Assembly (NCBI GenBank): GCA_913040875.1
Contig: CAJWHX010000034.1
Span: forward strand, 1 to 15,215
From: an uncultured Pseudomonadota bacterium
GTDB taxonomy: Bacteria; Myxococcota; UBA796
Direction of reading: 5' to 3'
DNA: 15,215 nt
Shown here: positions 1-8,327 of the stretch, piece after piece
Numbering within the stretch: position 1 is the first letter of the stretch
How the letters are laid out: the number at the start of each line of letters is the position of its first letter
Notes under the pieces: generated by a model
The model's input: the letters and a program-made list of their open reading frames with translations, nothing else
Told to the model about the DNA's origin: nothing
The model's database searches: none
Made by a program: the position numbers and the translations under genes

Positions 1-974
1 AGTCCTCGAGCCAAAGGAGGGTTCTCTACAATCGGAATGTCATGTTGGTCTGCCAACAAACGAATCCGAAGCGCTAGGAAGTCCACCCCTTTCGCTACCA
101 CCACCGGAGCCTCTGCCTCCGATTTTTCATATCGGAGTGCGACCGCAAAGTGGGTCGGGTTCACAACGACAACATCTGCTGTTGGAACTTTTTTACTGAT
201 GGTTGCCTGGAGGCGTTGCTGAGCTCGTTTTCGTTGCTGGGCTTTAACCTCAGGGTTCCCTTCCGCATTTTTCATCTCATCTTTGACTTCTTGCCGACTC
301 ATCATCTGCTTTTTTCGATTGTCGTACCACTGATAACCAAAATCAAAAATTGCAATCACAATGATCATCGGCATACATCCCCAAAAGATGTCCCAAACCA
401 TATCATGAAGCAAAGACAACGTTTGTGTAGGGGTAGACCAAATTAACGTTGGAAAAGTTGTCCATTGGTTCCCCACAACTCTCCAAACAATGTATCCCAA
501 TAGAAAAAGTTTCAACATCGACTTCACCATTTCGACAATCGGATTGAGAGAGAAGAATTTCTCCTTCGCATTGGAAATGGGGTCAATTTTCTTTATATCA
601 AACTTCAACGCTTCCTTTGGAATGACAAACCGATTGTGTGCCATATTCAGAGTGACAACCATCACCCATAACAAGATGAACGGTACACCCATTAAATCCC
701 AAAGATGCTGCATGGCATTTGCGCACATTTGAATTAGTGCAGACCTGTAGTCCTCATCTACAGCATTGGTCCAGCGATAGGTCGTGGTTGAAAAGACTTG
801 GTGAGCATTTCCCCAAGAAGGACTCAACACCAAAAAACCTGAGTACCCCACAGCCAACACAGACAGTGGAGCGAACTCACGTGATTTAGCAAACTGACCC
901 TTTTCTTTTGACTCTCGAAGTTTCTTCTCCGAGGGTTCTTCGGTTTTATCCCCATCATCTTGTTCAGCCACCAT
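1..974 (-). CDS. flhB: Flagellar export-switch protein FlhB (partial, C-terminus cut by window edge)
   Basis: FlhB is an inner-membrane part of the flagellar type III export gate. Its cytoplasmic domain cleaves itself and switches export from hook to filament substrates. About 324 codons are visible. The N-terminus carries the family signature (KTEEPSEKKLRESKEKGQ), followed by hydrophobic segments, then MSRQEVKDEMKNAEGNP. The autocleavage motif NPTH lies at about residues 272-275 (bases 150-161), followed by the conserved PIVENPPLAR near the left edge. Perhaps 30-60 residues are missing. The ATG at 974 and the GTG at 971 are in frame and adjacent. A GGGGG-type ribosome site inside the fliR end serves either. 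The start overlaps the end of fliR by 11 bases, which suggests translational coupling. The identification is firm; only the exact start is open. Confidence 0.97.
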   Translation of the reverse strand, partial: MVAEQDDGDKTEEPSEKKLRESKEKGQFAKSREFAPLSVLAVGYSGFLVLSPSWGNAHQVFSTTTYRWTNAVDEDYRSALIQMCANAMQHLWDLMGVPFILLWVMVVTLNMAHNRFVIPKEALKFDIKKIDPISNAKEKFFSLNPIVEMVKSMLKLFLLGYIVWRVVGNQWTTFPTLIWSTPTQTLSLLHDMVWDIFWGCMPMIIVIAIFDFGYQWYDNRKKQMMSRQEVKDEMKNAEGNPEVKAQQRKRAQQRLQATISKKVPTADVVVVNPTHFAVALRYEKSEAEAPVVVAKGVDFLALRIRLLADQHDIPIVENPPLARG

Positions 975-1731
975 CACCCCCTACAAGATCAAATAACTTG
1001 GGCAGTTCCATGATCGCTTCGTTCATGACTTCATGATTGTACGCCAATGTGTTTGGAAGGACAAACGAAAACAAAATCAATCCCAGATAAATACTGACGA
1101 TGAAGCCCACTGAGAAGAACATGTTCATCGTTTGAGCAATCTTGGATAAAATGGCCAAAAAGGAATTGATCAACAGTACAAGAAATATCATTGGAATGGA
1201 CATCTTTAGGGCAATCAAAAATATTCCAGAGCCAAGTTCCAACCATAACTTTGTGCCATTGATGGGATTGATCACATGATCAACAGGAACTGCATGAAAA
1301 CTCTCTGCCAAAATTTCGAGCACAACCAAATGTGAATTGCTCCCCAAAAATATGGACAATGCTAAGAACATCGCCAAATTCCCCACGGGGGTTGACGTGA
1401 AACTCATCGTTGGATTAAACTGCATCGAAGCGGCTTGCCCAATCTGTGTAGAGACAATCCCGGACATGATAGCCATACTGGCAAAGACCAAAGACAGTGC
1501 TCCTCCCATCAGAACGCCCAACATCAATTCAGATGTCATGCTGACGAGCAGTAACCCAAGTCCCAAAGTAGCCTCAGTTTGTGGAACGACTGGAGTTAAT
1601 AACGCGGTCAAGAGCAGCGTTAATCCAGCCTTAGCCAAATTGGGGATACTTCTAGAACCAAATACCGGCATCGACATAATCAATCCAAGTACTCGGGCTA
1701 GAACCAATCCTGCTGTCAACAAGATTGTCAT
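964..1731 (-). CDS. fliR: Flagellar export gate protein FliR
   Basis: FliR is an inner-membrane component of the FliPQR export channel at the base of the flagellum. The 255-residue product has the usual family length and is almost wholly hydrophobic. It contains the family pattern of an early SRSIPNLAKAGL stretch, a GQAASMQFNPT segment after the second third of membrane helices, and a late hydrophobic block. It starts 3 bases after the fliQ stop and its end overlaps flhB. The order fliP-fliQ-fliR-flhB is the classic export-gate cluster, which supports the call independently of the sequence match. The ribosome site is weak, so coupling to fliQ translation is likely. Confidence 0.96.
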   Translation of the reverse strand: MTILLTAGLVLARVLGLIMSMPVFGSRSIPNLAKAGLTLLLTALLTPVVPQTEATLGLGLLLVSMTSELMLGVLMGGALSLVFASMAIMSGIVSTQIGQAASMQFNPTMSFTSTPVGNLAMFLALSIFLGSNSHLVVLEILAESFHAVPVDHVINPINGTKLWLELGSGIFLIALKMSIPMIFLVLLINSFLAILSKIAQTMNMFFSVGFIVSIYLGLILFSFVLPNTLAYNHEVMNEAIMELPKLFDLVGGDGG

Positions 1732-1734
1732 ATC

Positions 1735-2004
1735 TTAATCCGAAACTTCTTCGATGCTTGTGAAGCACAGGGTTCCATATGCTACGAGTTTTTCAAGCAT
1801 CCATCCACCCAAAAGAGCTATCATAAAAAAAACGGCGATGATCTTGGGGACAAACACGATGGTCATCTCTTGCAACTGCGTAACAGCTTGAAATAAAGCC
1901 ACAACAACACCCACTGCCATCGCGATCACCAAAATGGGTCCGGATACATATGCCACAGTAAGCAAGGCTTGTTGACCTAGAAATATGGCTTCTTCAATCT
2001 GCAT
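1735..2004 (-). CDS. fliQ: Flagellar export gate protein FliQ
   Basis: FliQ is the small two-helix membrane subunit of the FliPQR export channel. The 89-residue product matches the usual length exactly. It has two hydrophobic segments (about residues 16-40 and 50-75) separated by a short loop with the typical AVTQLQEMT stretch, then VPKI before the second helix. A clear ribosome site, AGGAG five bases ahead of the ATG, lies in the 21-base gap after fliP. It sits between fliP and fliR, as in most flagellated bacteria. Confidence 0.97.
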   Translation of the reverse strand: MQIEEAIFLGQQALLTVAYVSGPILVIAMAVGVVVALFQAVTQLQEMTIVFVPKIIAVFFMIALLGGWMLEKLVAYGTLCFTSIEEVSD

Positions 2005-2025
2005 GATTACTCCTAGGATTACTCA

Positions 2026-2820
2026 TTATACACCATAAAAGCTAGACGTCATTGACGTAATTAACAGGGACCAGCCATCCATGAGCACAAAAAGCATAAT
2101 CTTGAATGGTAGCGATATAATGATCGGTGGGAGTACCATCATCCCCATACCTAAGAGGATATTGGCAACAATAATATCCAGCACCAAAAACGGTAGATAA
2201 ATCTTTACCCCGATCACGAACGCTGTCTTCAGCTCCGAAAGCAAAAATGAACTGATGACCACCGGTGATGGAATCTCAGCCAACGTTTCGACCTCTGGCG
2301 TTTGACTGATGTTCAGCATGGTTTGAAGATCTGCCCGACGGGTATTTGAAAGCATGAAGTTTCGCATTGGTTCCATCGCTGTTTCAGCAGCATCTAGAAC
2401 TTCCATCTCCCCTTGCATAAAAGGCGTTATAGCCTCATCATACGCCTGGGTGAGTGGCTTATTCATGATCATTAACGACAAAAACAAACTCAAACCAATC
2501 AGCACTTGGTTTGGAGGTGCCTGTTGCAAACCAATCGCCTGACGCATCATTGAAAAGACAATGACAAAACGTGTAAATGGTGTCATCGCTAGGATCATCG
2601 CCGGCACAAAGGTCAATGCTGTCAGAATAAACAACAATCGTATTGTTGAAGATACAGGCATATCACGGACTTCTTCAGCCAAGTCAACTGCCGATCCAGC
2701 TACATCTTGTGCCGAAGCGGCCTGCTCAAAACCAAAAAGGTAGAGACCTAGAACGCACAGTCCAATGCCAAAAGAAACAATGCCTTGACTCAGGAATGGC
2801 CAACGTCTTGTGCTCTTCAT
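2026..2820 (-). CDS. fliP: Flagellar export gate protein FliP
   Basis: FliP is the main subunit of the flagellar export channel. The 264-residue form starting at 2820 is chosen over a longer frame starting at 2868. The ATG at 2820 follows the fliO stop by 8 bases and has a strong GGGAAGGA ribosome site. It begins with a good signal peptide: MKSTRRW, a hydrophobic stretch, then ASA before QD. FliP proteins usually do have a cleaved signal peptide. Family motifs are clear: MTPFTRFVIVFSMMRQAIG, then QQAPPNQVLIGLSLFLSLMIM in the middle, and SELKTAF and LPFKIMLFVLMDGW toward the C-terminus. The longer frame would overlap fliO by 40 bases. Confidence 0.97.
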   Translation of the reverse strand: MKSTRRWPFLSQGIVSFGIGLCVLGLYLFGFEQAASAQDVAGSAVDLAEEVRDMPVSSTIRLLFILTALTFVPAMILAMTPFTRFVIVFSMMRQAIGLQQAPPNQVLIGLSLFLSLMIMNKPLTQAYDEAITPFMQGEMEVLDAAETAMEPMRNFMLSNTRRADLQTMLNISQTPEVETLAEIPSPVVISSFLLSELKTAFVIGVKIYLPFLVLDIIVANILLGMGMMVLPPIIISLPFKIMLFVLMDGWSLLITSMTSSFYGV

Positions 2821-2828
2821 TCCTTCCC

Positions 2829-3626
2829 TCAAGATTGATTGTATTTTCGACGGAAGTTGACCACCCATGGGTCATCGTCCACTACAGATTCCTCTTCTTC
2901 TCCAAAATTGGCGTCTGCAAATGAAGTCGCAGAATAAGGCTGGACTGCTGTTGTTTGACTTCCTTCTGAACTGTCGGCACCAGTATTTCGTTGATACTCA
3001 TTGATACCGCGTGCTGTCAAGAGTTCATCAACGAGGTCTTTTCGATTCTCTAAATGTTGTTCGGATTCGGAAGGAGCATCGGAACTGGCTGGAGGCACTT
3101 GCGAAAGAAACTGATCAAAATCGGCCATGGCATCCATCGATTCAGAACCCTGTGCTGATTGGGTCCATTTCGCATCCAATACACTGAGCAAACGGGGGGC
3201 ACCATTTTCCGATAAGCCGACCAGCATTTTCTGCTCCGCACCATCCTCTTCACCAACTACAATAATGGCAATAGAACCTTCTTTCCCAAGAGGGGTTTGA
3301 GAAACAACTCTAATTTCTCCTGGGTTTACCGGTGCGGTTTTACGAATTTTAGACCACACAATCAAGGCGACCATAAAAACAAAAACAGGTAGAATCCATA
3401 CGATCCCAACCATCTCATTGCTCTCATACGGAGCATTGATCATAGTATCCGAAGGCAACTCACCAAGAAGTCTCGCTTCAAGTGCATCCTGTTGAGTCTC
3501 TACAACTGGGTCTGCTTCATCTGCAGAAACTGAATTCGACTTCCCACCATCTTGAGTCTTGACCATAGATGGTACATCGCCATCTTGAGCGAAGGCAGAG
3601 GACTGGATGGAAAGCCACGTTAGCAT
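2829..3626 (-). CDS. fliO: Flagellar assembly protein FliO
   Basis: FliO is a membrane protein that stabilises FliP during export-gate assembly. The 265-residue product starts with a short signal-like segment ending AFAQ, has about 55 mostly polar residues, then one membrane helix (about residues 73-91). It continues as a soluble domain with the FliO-like pattern RVVSQTPLGKEGSIAIIVVG, then a long polar tail. E. coli FliO is about half this size, but extended versions with an N-terminal outer region are common. The ATG shares one base with the fliN stop (TAATG), so the two are probably coupled. The call rests on the position between fliN and fliP, the single helix and the domain pattern; the sequence itself is poorly conserved. 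Confidence 0.88.
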   Translation of the reverse strand: MLTWLSIQSSAFAQDGDVPSMVKTQDGGKSNSVSADEADPVVETQQDALEARLLGELPSDTMINAPYESNEMVGIVWILPVFVFMVALIVWSKIRKTAPVNPGEIRVVSQTPLGKEGSIAIIVVGEEDGAEQKMLVGLSENGAPRLLSVLDAKWTQSAQGSESMDAMADFDQFLSQVPPASSDAPSESEQHLENRKDLVDELLTARGINEYQRNTGADSSEGSQTTAVQPYSATSFADANFGEEEESVVDDDPWVVNFRRKYNQS

Positions 3627-3889
3627 TACTCTGTGCCTCGTTTGCCAACCATTTCAATAATTCGGAGACCGATTCGCCCGTTGACTTTTACCAATTCACC
3701 ACGGGCAAGGAGTTTGTCTCCAACAACAATGTTCAACGGAGCTTCCATTGTTTGTTCAAGATCAACAATATCGTCTGTTTTTAGCTTGGCGATATCGCGA
3801 AGAAGCATTTTTTTGCGCCCGAGTTCAACAACCAGTTCTACTGGGATGGCTCCGATAAAGTCTTCTGGCATGTTTTCTTGTTCTGACAT
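3626..3889 (-). CDS. fliN: Flagellar switch protein FliN (short form)
   Basis: FliN forms the lower part of the cytoplasmic switch ring (C-ring) and also helps dock export cargo. The 87-residue product is little more than one SpoA (FliMN C-terminal) domain from about residue 14 to 83. It shows IPVELVVELGRKKMLLRDI, the central GDKLLARGELVKVNGRIGLRI and a final IEMVG, all typical. The first 13 residues hold no CheY-docking or CheC-like extension, so this is FliN and not FliY. AAGGA seven bases ahead of the ATG is a good ribosome site. It lies 39 bases after fliM and shares one base with fliO. Confidence 0.96.
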   Translation of the reverse strand: MSEQENMPEDFIGAIPVELVVELGRKKMLLRDIAKLKTDDIVDLEQTMEAPLNIVVGDKLLARGELVKVNGRIGLRIIEMVGKRGTE

Positions 3890-3928
3890 TTTTCAATCCT
3901 TATCTTCTATTGTTCAGTAGTCAACACA

Positions 3929-4789
3929 TCACTTCTTTGACAAAACATCTGTAATTCGAACGGCTCTAACGTCACCATTTGAACCAAACAAACCAGTGAA
4001 AGCCGCTTTTCCATTTACACGGACATTCACTTCATCAACACGCTTGATATTAAGAACAGATCCTACAGTCAAGGCTCGCAACTCATGAACTGACATTTTC
4101 AATCTATCCAATTCCGCGACAAAATCCACACTAACATCCAATACAGTATCAAAAGATGGCTCTGTGTCGTCAGAAAGTGGTGCTAAGGAAGATCCCAACG
4201 CCCGCTCAAACACTTGAGAGGGCAGCGCAAGAGACATCAATCCATATGGTGACGTAATCGGACCAATATCGACGGTGGCAGCAATCACTTCCATCGTTTT
4301 CGCTTTCAATCCGAAAGCTGGTGGATTTAAAGTGGGTCTGGCCACTTGAATCTCTAAGGGCTTTCGACCAAAATTCCATGATTTTTCCATTTGTGTCTTC
4401 AAATGAGCAAAGGTTCTATGTGCAAAACTCTCTTCAAAGTCGGTCAAATTTCGTACAGGCGCCGAGAAGTCTGTGCCACCTTCCCCACCAATCGAAACTT
4501 CCAAAAGCTTTGCAAACAATGGGTACTGCATCATCACACACCCTTCGACAGGGACCCCTCGTATACGGACCACTGAATAAATCACTGAATCACGAAACTC
4601 TTGATTGGACAAAAGATCGCTCATGTTTGTTGCTTCTACAGCTGCAATCCGAGTAGGGATATCCTGACTAGACCACGATACAACCTTTGCACGAAATTGC
4701 TCGGAGAGCTGCTTAAAAAACTGCTCTACCAAAGGAATGATTGTTTCATTCCTGCGACTTCGATTTGCAAGTAACGGATTCTCTGACAT
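3929..4789 (-). CDS. fliM: Flagellar switch protein FliM, lacking the CheY-docking N-terminus
   Basis: FliM is the middle part of the switch ring. It binds FliG above and FliN below, and normally captures phosphorylated CheY through an N-terminal peptide. The 286-residue product is shorter than the usual 320-350. It has a recognisable middle domain with GGEGG in place of the usual GGxGR-type loop. Its C-terminal SpoA domain (about residues 215-283) includes LDVSVDFVAELDRLKMSVHEL and VRVNGKAAFTGLFG. The N-terminus reads MSENPLLANRSRRNETIIPL and contains nothing like LSQxEIDALL. The 17 bases between fliL and this start cannot hold it: the in-frame upstream codons have no start and no such motif. 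The gene lies between fliL and fliN, as expected. The identity is good, but the protein is divergent. Confidence 0.92.
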   Translation of the reverse strand: MSENPLLANRSRRNETIIPLVEQFFKQLSEQFRAKVVSWSSQDIPTRIAAVEATNMSDLLSNQEFRDSVIYSVVRIRGVPVEGCVMMQYPLFAKLLEVSIGGEGGTDFSAPVRNLTDFEESFAHRTFAHLKTQMEKSWNFGRKPLEIQVARPTLNPPAFGLKAKTMEVIAATVDIGPITSPYGLMSLALPSQVFERALGSSLAPLSDDTEPSFDTVLDVSVDFVAELDRLKMSVHELRALTVGSVLNIKRVDEVNVRVNGKAAFTGLFGSNGDVRAVRITDVLSKK

Positions 4790-4806
4790 TCTTATTTTCC
4801 CACTTC

Positions 4807-5322
4807 TTATTTTCCAATTATGAACTTGGTAAAGTACACACGCTCAACACGATGTGGCTTAATAATGGCGTTGATTCGAAGTTGAATCTCATCCCGAAGG
4901 TCCATCTTACCCTCAAGCCCTGTTAGTGACTCCACAGTATATTCACTGGTAAACATCAAAATTGCATTTCGAATCTCAGCAGTCTTGTCGACAACCCTCG
5001 ATTCTACAGATGTTTCACACTCGACTGAAATACTCATCTGGAGTATCCGTAACGTTGATGACTCCTTGAGATTGATACTGAAATCCCCTAATGGAACGAC
5101 CACAGTCGTTGCATCTTCTACAGAAACTGTCCCGTCCGCTTCAGAAACAACAGACTCTGTAGCACTCTCTGTAGCCTCAACCGTCTCTGCATCGTCACTC
5201 ATAAAATCTGATGCAAAGAGGCCACCAACAGCGCCAATTACCAATGTAAGAACAGCAACCAAAATCATTGGCATATTGCTAGATTTTGGTTCTTCCGCAA
5301 CCATTTCCTTATCTTCGGCCAT
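4807..5322 (-). CDS. fliL: Flagellar stator-associated protein FliL
   Basis: FliL is a single-pass inner-membrane protein that surrounds the MotAB stator and tunes motor output. The 171-residue product has a short cytoplasmic head, one membrane helix at about residues 17-37, an acidic Ser/Thr/Glu linker to about residue 70, and a periplasmic FliL domain that ends with VYFTKFIIGK, matching the family end. Its ATG lies one base after the motB stop. The ribosome site (AGGGG) is inside the last codons of motB, so translation is probably coupled. Being placed between motB and fliM fits its job of linking stator and rotor. Confidence 0.95.
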   Translation of the reverse strand: MAEDKEMVAEEPKSSNMPMILVAVLTLVIGAVGGLFASDFMSDDAETVEATESATESVVSEADGTVSVEDATTVVVPLGDFSINLKESSTLRILQMSISVECETSVESRVVDKTAEIRNAILMFTSEYTVESLTGLEGKMDLRDEIQLRINAIIKPHRVERVYFTKFIIGK

Positions 5323-5323
5323 T

Positions 5324-6085
5324 TTATTCCCCTAGTACATTATCCAATTCTTCAATAGCGCCAATTGCACTGGTATTGCGTCCACGTATAACCAGTTCAA
5401 CTCGTCTATTCCACTTTGATTGTCCTTTTTCGACATCTGCAGGACGAAATTCTCCCATCCCACGTGCTTCCAAAAACTGTCCCTCAAGCAATGGTTTGCC
5501 CTTCTCATCTGTTCGACGTCGAAACTCAGACACAACGGCAACTGCTCGCGTTGCACTCATTACCCAGTTTCTTTCTTCTGAAGTACCGTCAGAGTCAGCA
5601 TGCCCTTCTACGATCATCCAAATAGGATACTCGTGTACTGCCGTTGCAATATCATTCAGTAATCCTAACGAAACGGGATTGAGCACTGCGGATCCTGGTC
5701 GAAACAAAACCATCTCATCCAATTGGATCCGTATCTCCGTTTTTGTTTGGGTCATTCGGACCAAATTCTGGGAGATCATTTCTGCCAATACAGACTGCAA
5801 TGCCTCAACAAGTTGTTCATTTTGCTCTTTCGCAGACTCTGACATGTCTGTACTCTTTTGAGGAGTCTCTTTTGTCGGTTTTGTCTGATGAACACTACCA
5901 GTACCAAATGCAGACTTGATCGATTCTAGAGCGGCTTCTACTTTTCCTGGATCTTCAAAATTAGCGTACACGAGCTGCATCACAAAGAAGCAGAGGAGCA
6001 ACGTAACCATGTCCGAGTAGGTAACCATCCACAATGGTGCACCTGGCTCGGCTTTGGCTGCCTCTTTCTTCTTTCGACGTCCCAT
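5324..6085 (-). CDS. motB: Flagellar stator protein MotB
   Basis: MotB anchors the stator to peptidoglycan and carries the ion-binding aspartate. The 253-residue product has a basic head (GRRKKKEAAK), one membrane helix at about residues 17-41 with the key Asp at residue 25 in TYSDMVTLLLCFFV, a linker, and an OmpA-like peptidoglycan-binding domain from about residue 125. That domain shows LFRPGSAVL, VEGHADSDG and the closing NRRVEL. The ATG shares one base with the motA stop (TAATG), so the two subunits are coupled, as is usual for a stator pair. Whether it uses protons or sodium cannot be read safely from this sequence. Confidence 0.97.
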   Translation of the reverse strand: MGRRKKKEAAKAEPGAPLWMVTYSDMVTLLLCFFVMQLVYANFEDPGKVEAALESIKSAFGTGSVHQTKPTKETPQKSTDMSESAKEQNEQLVEALQSVLAEMISQNLVRMTQTKTEIRIQLDEMVLFRPGSAVLNPVSLGLLNDIATAVHEYPIWMIVEGHADSDGTSEERNWVMSATRAVAVVSEFRRRTDEKGKPLLEGQFLEARGMGEFRPADVEKGQSKWNRRVELVIRGRNTSAIGAIEELDNVLGE

Positions 6086-6885
6086 TAGCTAATCTGCTCC
6101 AATCGATCAGATGGTGCCAGTTGCGTATTCAAACGATCAACCAAGAAACGCGGTGTCTCACGAACCAAAATAGAGAGTAGTCCTTGTGCAATGACTTCCT
6201 TTTCTTGGATTTCTTGGTCAGAACGAAACTTCAACTTTTTGGTCAACGGCAGTGCCACAACGTTCGCAATCAAAGAACCATATAGAGTCGTCAAGAGAGC
6301 AACCGCCATCGACGGACCAATCGCTGTTGGGTCGTCCATGTTTCCAAGCATTTTCACCAAACCAATCAACGTACCGATCATACCAAAAGCAGGTGAGAGC
6401 AATGCGAAGTTCTCCCACATCCCAATTCCCTGCTCGTGTCGTTCTTTGATCTTTTCAATCTCGTTGTACAACAAGTCTTCAATGGCATTTGGCTCATGGC
6501 CATCTACAACCAGTTGTACCCCTCTAGAGAAGTAATCATCATCCACCTTATCAATGAACTCTTCTAAGGCCAACGTTCCTTCACGACGCGCTCGGTTTGA
6601 CATATCTTGAAGCATCGCGAGAATTGATTTGATATCGCGAGGTTTATACAAGAAGGCTTGCTTGGTCACCTGAATGATACTGATAAATATATTTAATGGA
6701 TAACAAATCGCTACCGCAGCAATGGAACCAAACCCCACAATCAACAGAGATGGCGTGTCAATAAAGGCACTTAGAGCCTCCGTTGGTGTTACGACGGTTG
6801 CCGCATCACCATTGTTGATAACACCGGCTAGGATCAATACCACACACAACAACAACCCACCAATGGTCGCAAAATCAACTGACAT
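6085..6885 (-). CDS. motA: Flagellar stator protein MotA
   Basis: MotA forms the ring of the stator complex around MotB; ion flow through it drives the rotor. The 266-residue product has four hydrophobic segments. The large cytoplasmic loop between helices 2 and 3 holds the charged NRARREGTLALEE stretch that contacts FliG. Helix 3 carries SPAFGMIGTLIGLV and helix 4 ends NVVALPLTKKL, which include the two conserved prolines. The ribosome site AGAGGTG lies in the 45-base gap after flgE. This gap has no flbD-type small gene, which some related operons carry there. The gene is immediately followed by motB. Confidence 0.97.
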   Translation of the reverse strand: MSVDFATIGGLLLCVVLILAGVINNGDAATVVTPTEALSAFIDTPSLLIVGFGSIAAVAICYPLNIFISIIQVTKQAFLYKPRDIKSILAMLQDMSNRARREGTLALEEFIDKVDDDYFSRGVQLVVDGHEPNAIEDLLYNEIEKIKERHEQGIGMWENFALLSPAFGMIGTLIGLVKMLGNMDDPTAIGPSMAVALLTTLYGSLIANVVALPLTKKLKFRSDQEIQEKEVIAQGLLSILVRETPRFLVDRLNTQLAPSDRLEQIS

Positions 6886-6930
6886 ATGAACGCACCTCTT
6901 GTTGATTGGGAGTTTTGCCCGACTAGAGCA

Positions 6931-8265
6931 TTAGATCAAGTTCACCAATTCACGCAACAACTCATTGGTTGAAGAGAGAACACGAGAGTTTGCCTGATAA
7001 CTACGCTGGGCCGTAATCATATTGATAAACTCTTCTTCGATGTCTACATTCGCGGCTTCCAAGTTGGAACCAAAGACATCTCCTCGACCACCGCTTCCGG
7101 CAACACCAAATGCTGGCTCTCCGGGAATACGTTGTGCACGAAACAAGCCGGACCCTACACGCTCCATACCATTCGTTGTGTCAAACATCGCGATGGTTAC
7201 TTGACCCATGCTCCGGTCCATACCATTGTCATACAATCCAAGGATTGTACCATCTGTTTGAACTTGGAGCGAAATCAAGTTCCCTACACTGGCACCATCT
7301 TGATCAATGCTAGTCACAGTAGAATCAGCAGCTAGCTGAGACAATGCTCCATTGCCTGTCGGAAGATTGGAAGTATCCAGTCCTAAATCGTATGTGATAT
7401 CCTGTGCAGTCGCACCTTCATAGTTCCAAGCCGTCACCAAAGACGTGTTGTTTTGAGTGAAACCAGTGAGCTCTCCATCCGTATTGAAGGTCAACGTTCC
7501 AGAGGCCGTTGCAAATGCATATCCATCTGCATATCCAATGCTGGACGGATCCGCCATTTCACCAGCGTCTGTCAGTACATGGTAGTCCCAAGTGTTGGTT
7601 GCCGTCTTCTCAAATACGATTGTCAAATCGTGTTTGGCACCCAAAGAATCGTAGATCGATACAGATGTTGAATAATCTGCAGCCTGTGTGACCTCATCAA
7701 TCGTTTCTGTCAAACCATCCAAAGACATCGATGATACTGGTGTGGTACTGTCATCCGCATCCGCGTCAATATTGGCTGTCATGACAACCTCTGTCGTCAT
7801 TTCAGACTCGATATCTCCAACTGCAACTCGAAGGTCTCCAAGTGTAGGCTGAATGTATCCACTTTCATTCGCTGTATACCCTTGCACTCGAAGTCCAGCA
7901 GCGTTGACCATGAAGCCATCTGCATCTAGGTAGAACTCTCCATTTCGAGTGTAATACAACGCGTTCCCATCACGAATGGTGAAGAATCCATTGCCATTGA
8001 TTGCCATATCAAGTTGATTTCCAGAACTCTGTAGAGCCCCTTGACCAAAAATGTTGCTGGTTTTGGCGGTATAGGCTCCAGACCCATTGGTAATCGGACC
8101 GTGCACATACGATACAGGTTGCGGAAAAGAATCGGAAAAGGTCGCACGACCTCTTTTGAAACCAATTGTGTTGACGTTCGCAATGTTGTCCCCGATAACA
8201 CTCATGGACATCGAAGCGACGTTCAATCCTGAACTGGCCGTGTGAAGGTTGCTGAATAATGACAT
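6931..8265 (-). CDS. flgE: Flagellar hook protein FlgE
   Basis: FlgE polymerises into the flagellar hook outside the cell. The 444-residue product has the axial-protein N-terminus (SGLNVASMSMSVIGDNIANV, then NTIGFKRGR), the internal signature YTRNGEFYLDADGFMVN with LRVQGY, and the C-terminal coiled segment ANVDIEEEFINMITAQRSYQ ending in LRELVNLI. The middle is Thr/Ser/Asp-rich and fits the variable outer hook domain. The length and the neighbouring hook-cap and hook-length genes favour FlgE over the shorter rod proteins FlgF and FlgG. It has the strongest ribosome site in the window (GGAGG, six bases from the ATG) and its own candidate promoter upstream, which fits a protein needed in about a hundred copies per flagellum. 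Confidence 0.95.
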   Translation of the reverse strand: MSLFSNLHTASSGLNVASMSMSVIGDNIANVNTIGFKRGRATFSDSFPQPVSYVHGPITNGSGAYTAKTSNIFGQGALQSSGNQLDMAINGNGFFTIRDGNALYYTRNGEFYLDADGFMVNAAGLRVQGYTANESGYIQPTLGDLRVAVGDIESEMTTEVVMTANIDADADDSTTPVSSMSLDGLTETIDEVTQAADYSTSVSIYDSLGAKHDLTIVFEKTATNTWDYHVLTDAGEMADPSSIGYADGYAFATASGTLTFNTDGELTGFTQNNTSLVTAWNYEGATAQDITYDLGLDTSNLPTGNGALSQLAADSTVTSIDQDGASVGNLISLQVQTDGTILGLYDNGMDRSMGQVTIAMFDTTNGMERVGSGLFRAQRIPGEPAFGVAGSGGRGDVFGSNLEAANVDIEEEFINMITAQRSYQANSRVLSSTNELLRELVNLI

Positions 8266-8297
8266 AATTTGCCTCCAATAATTCTGTATAAATGTAT

Positions 8298-8325
8298 ATT
8301 ATAAATGCGTGTGTTCTTCAATCAA
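8298..8325 (-). promoter_or_regulatory. Candidate sigma-70-type promoter for flgE
   Basis: On the minus strand, a consensus TATAAT (8298-8303) lies 16 bases downstream of TTGATT (8320-8325, 4 of 6 matches to the -35 consensus). It sits in the 62-base gap between flgD and flgE. Transcription would begin around 8291, leaving a leader of about 25 bases that includes the strong flgE ribosome site. The gap is AT-rich, which raises the chance of a random match. Confidence 0.45.
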
Positions 8326-8327
8326 TA

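Noticed and set aside
1337..1738. Plus-strand open frame of 133 codons
   Set aside because: It lies entirely antisense to fliR, whose product matches its family along its full length. The translated product shows no recognisable domain.
2821..2868. N-terminal extension of FliP from a start at 2868
   Set aside because: It would overlap fliO by 40 bases and precede the signal peptide with 16 extra residues. The ATG at 2820 has a strong ribosome site and gives a normal signal peptide.
5286..5861. Plus-strand open frame of 191 codons
   Set aside because: It is antisense to motB (and the start of fliL), with Ser/Pro/Thr-rich composition typical of a shadow frame. MotB is unmistakable on the other strand.
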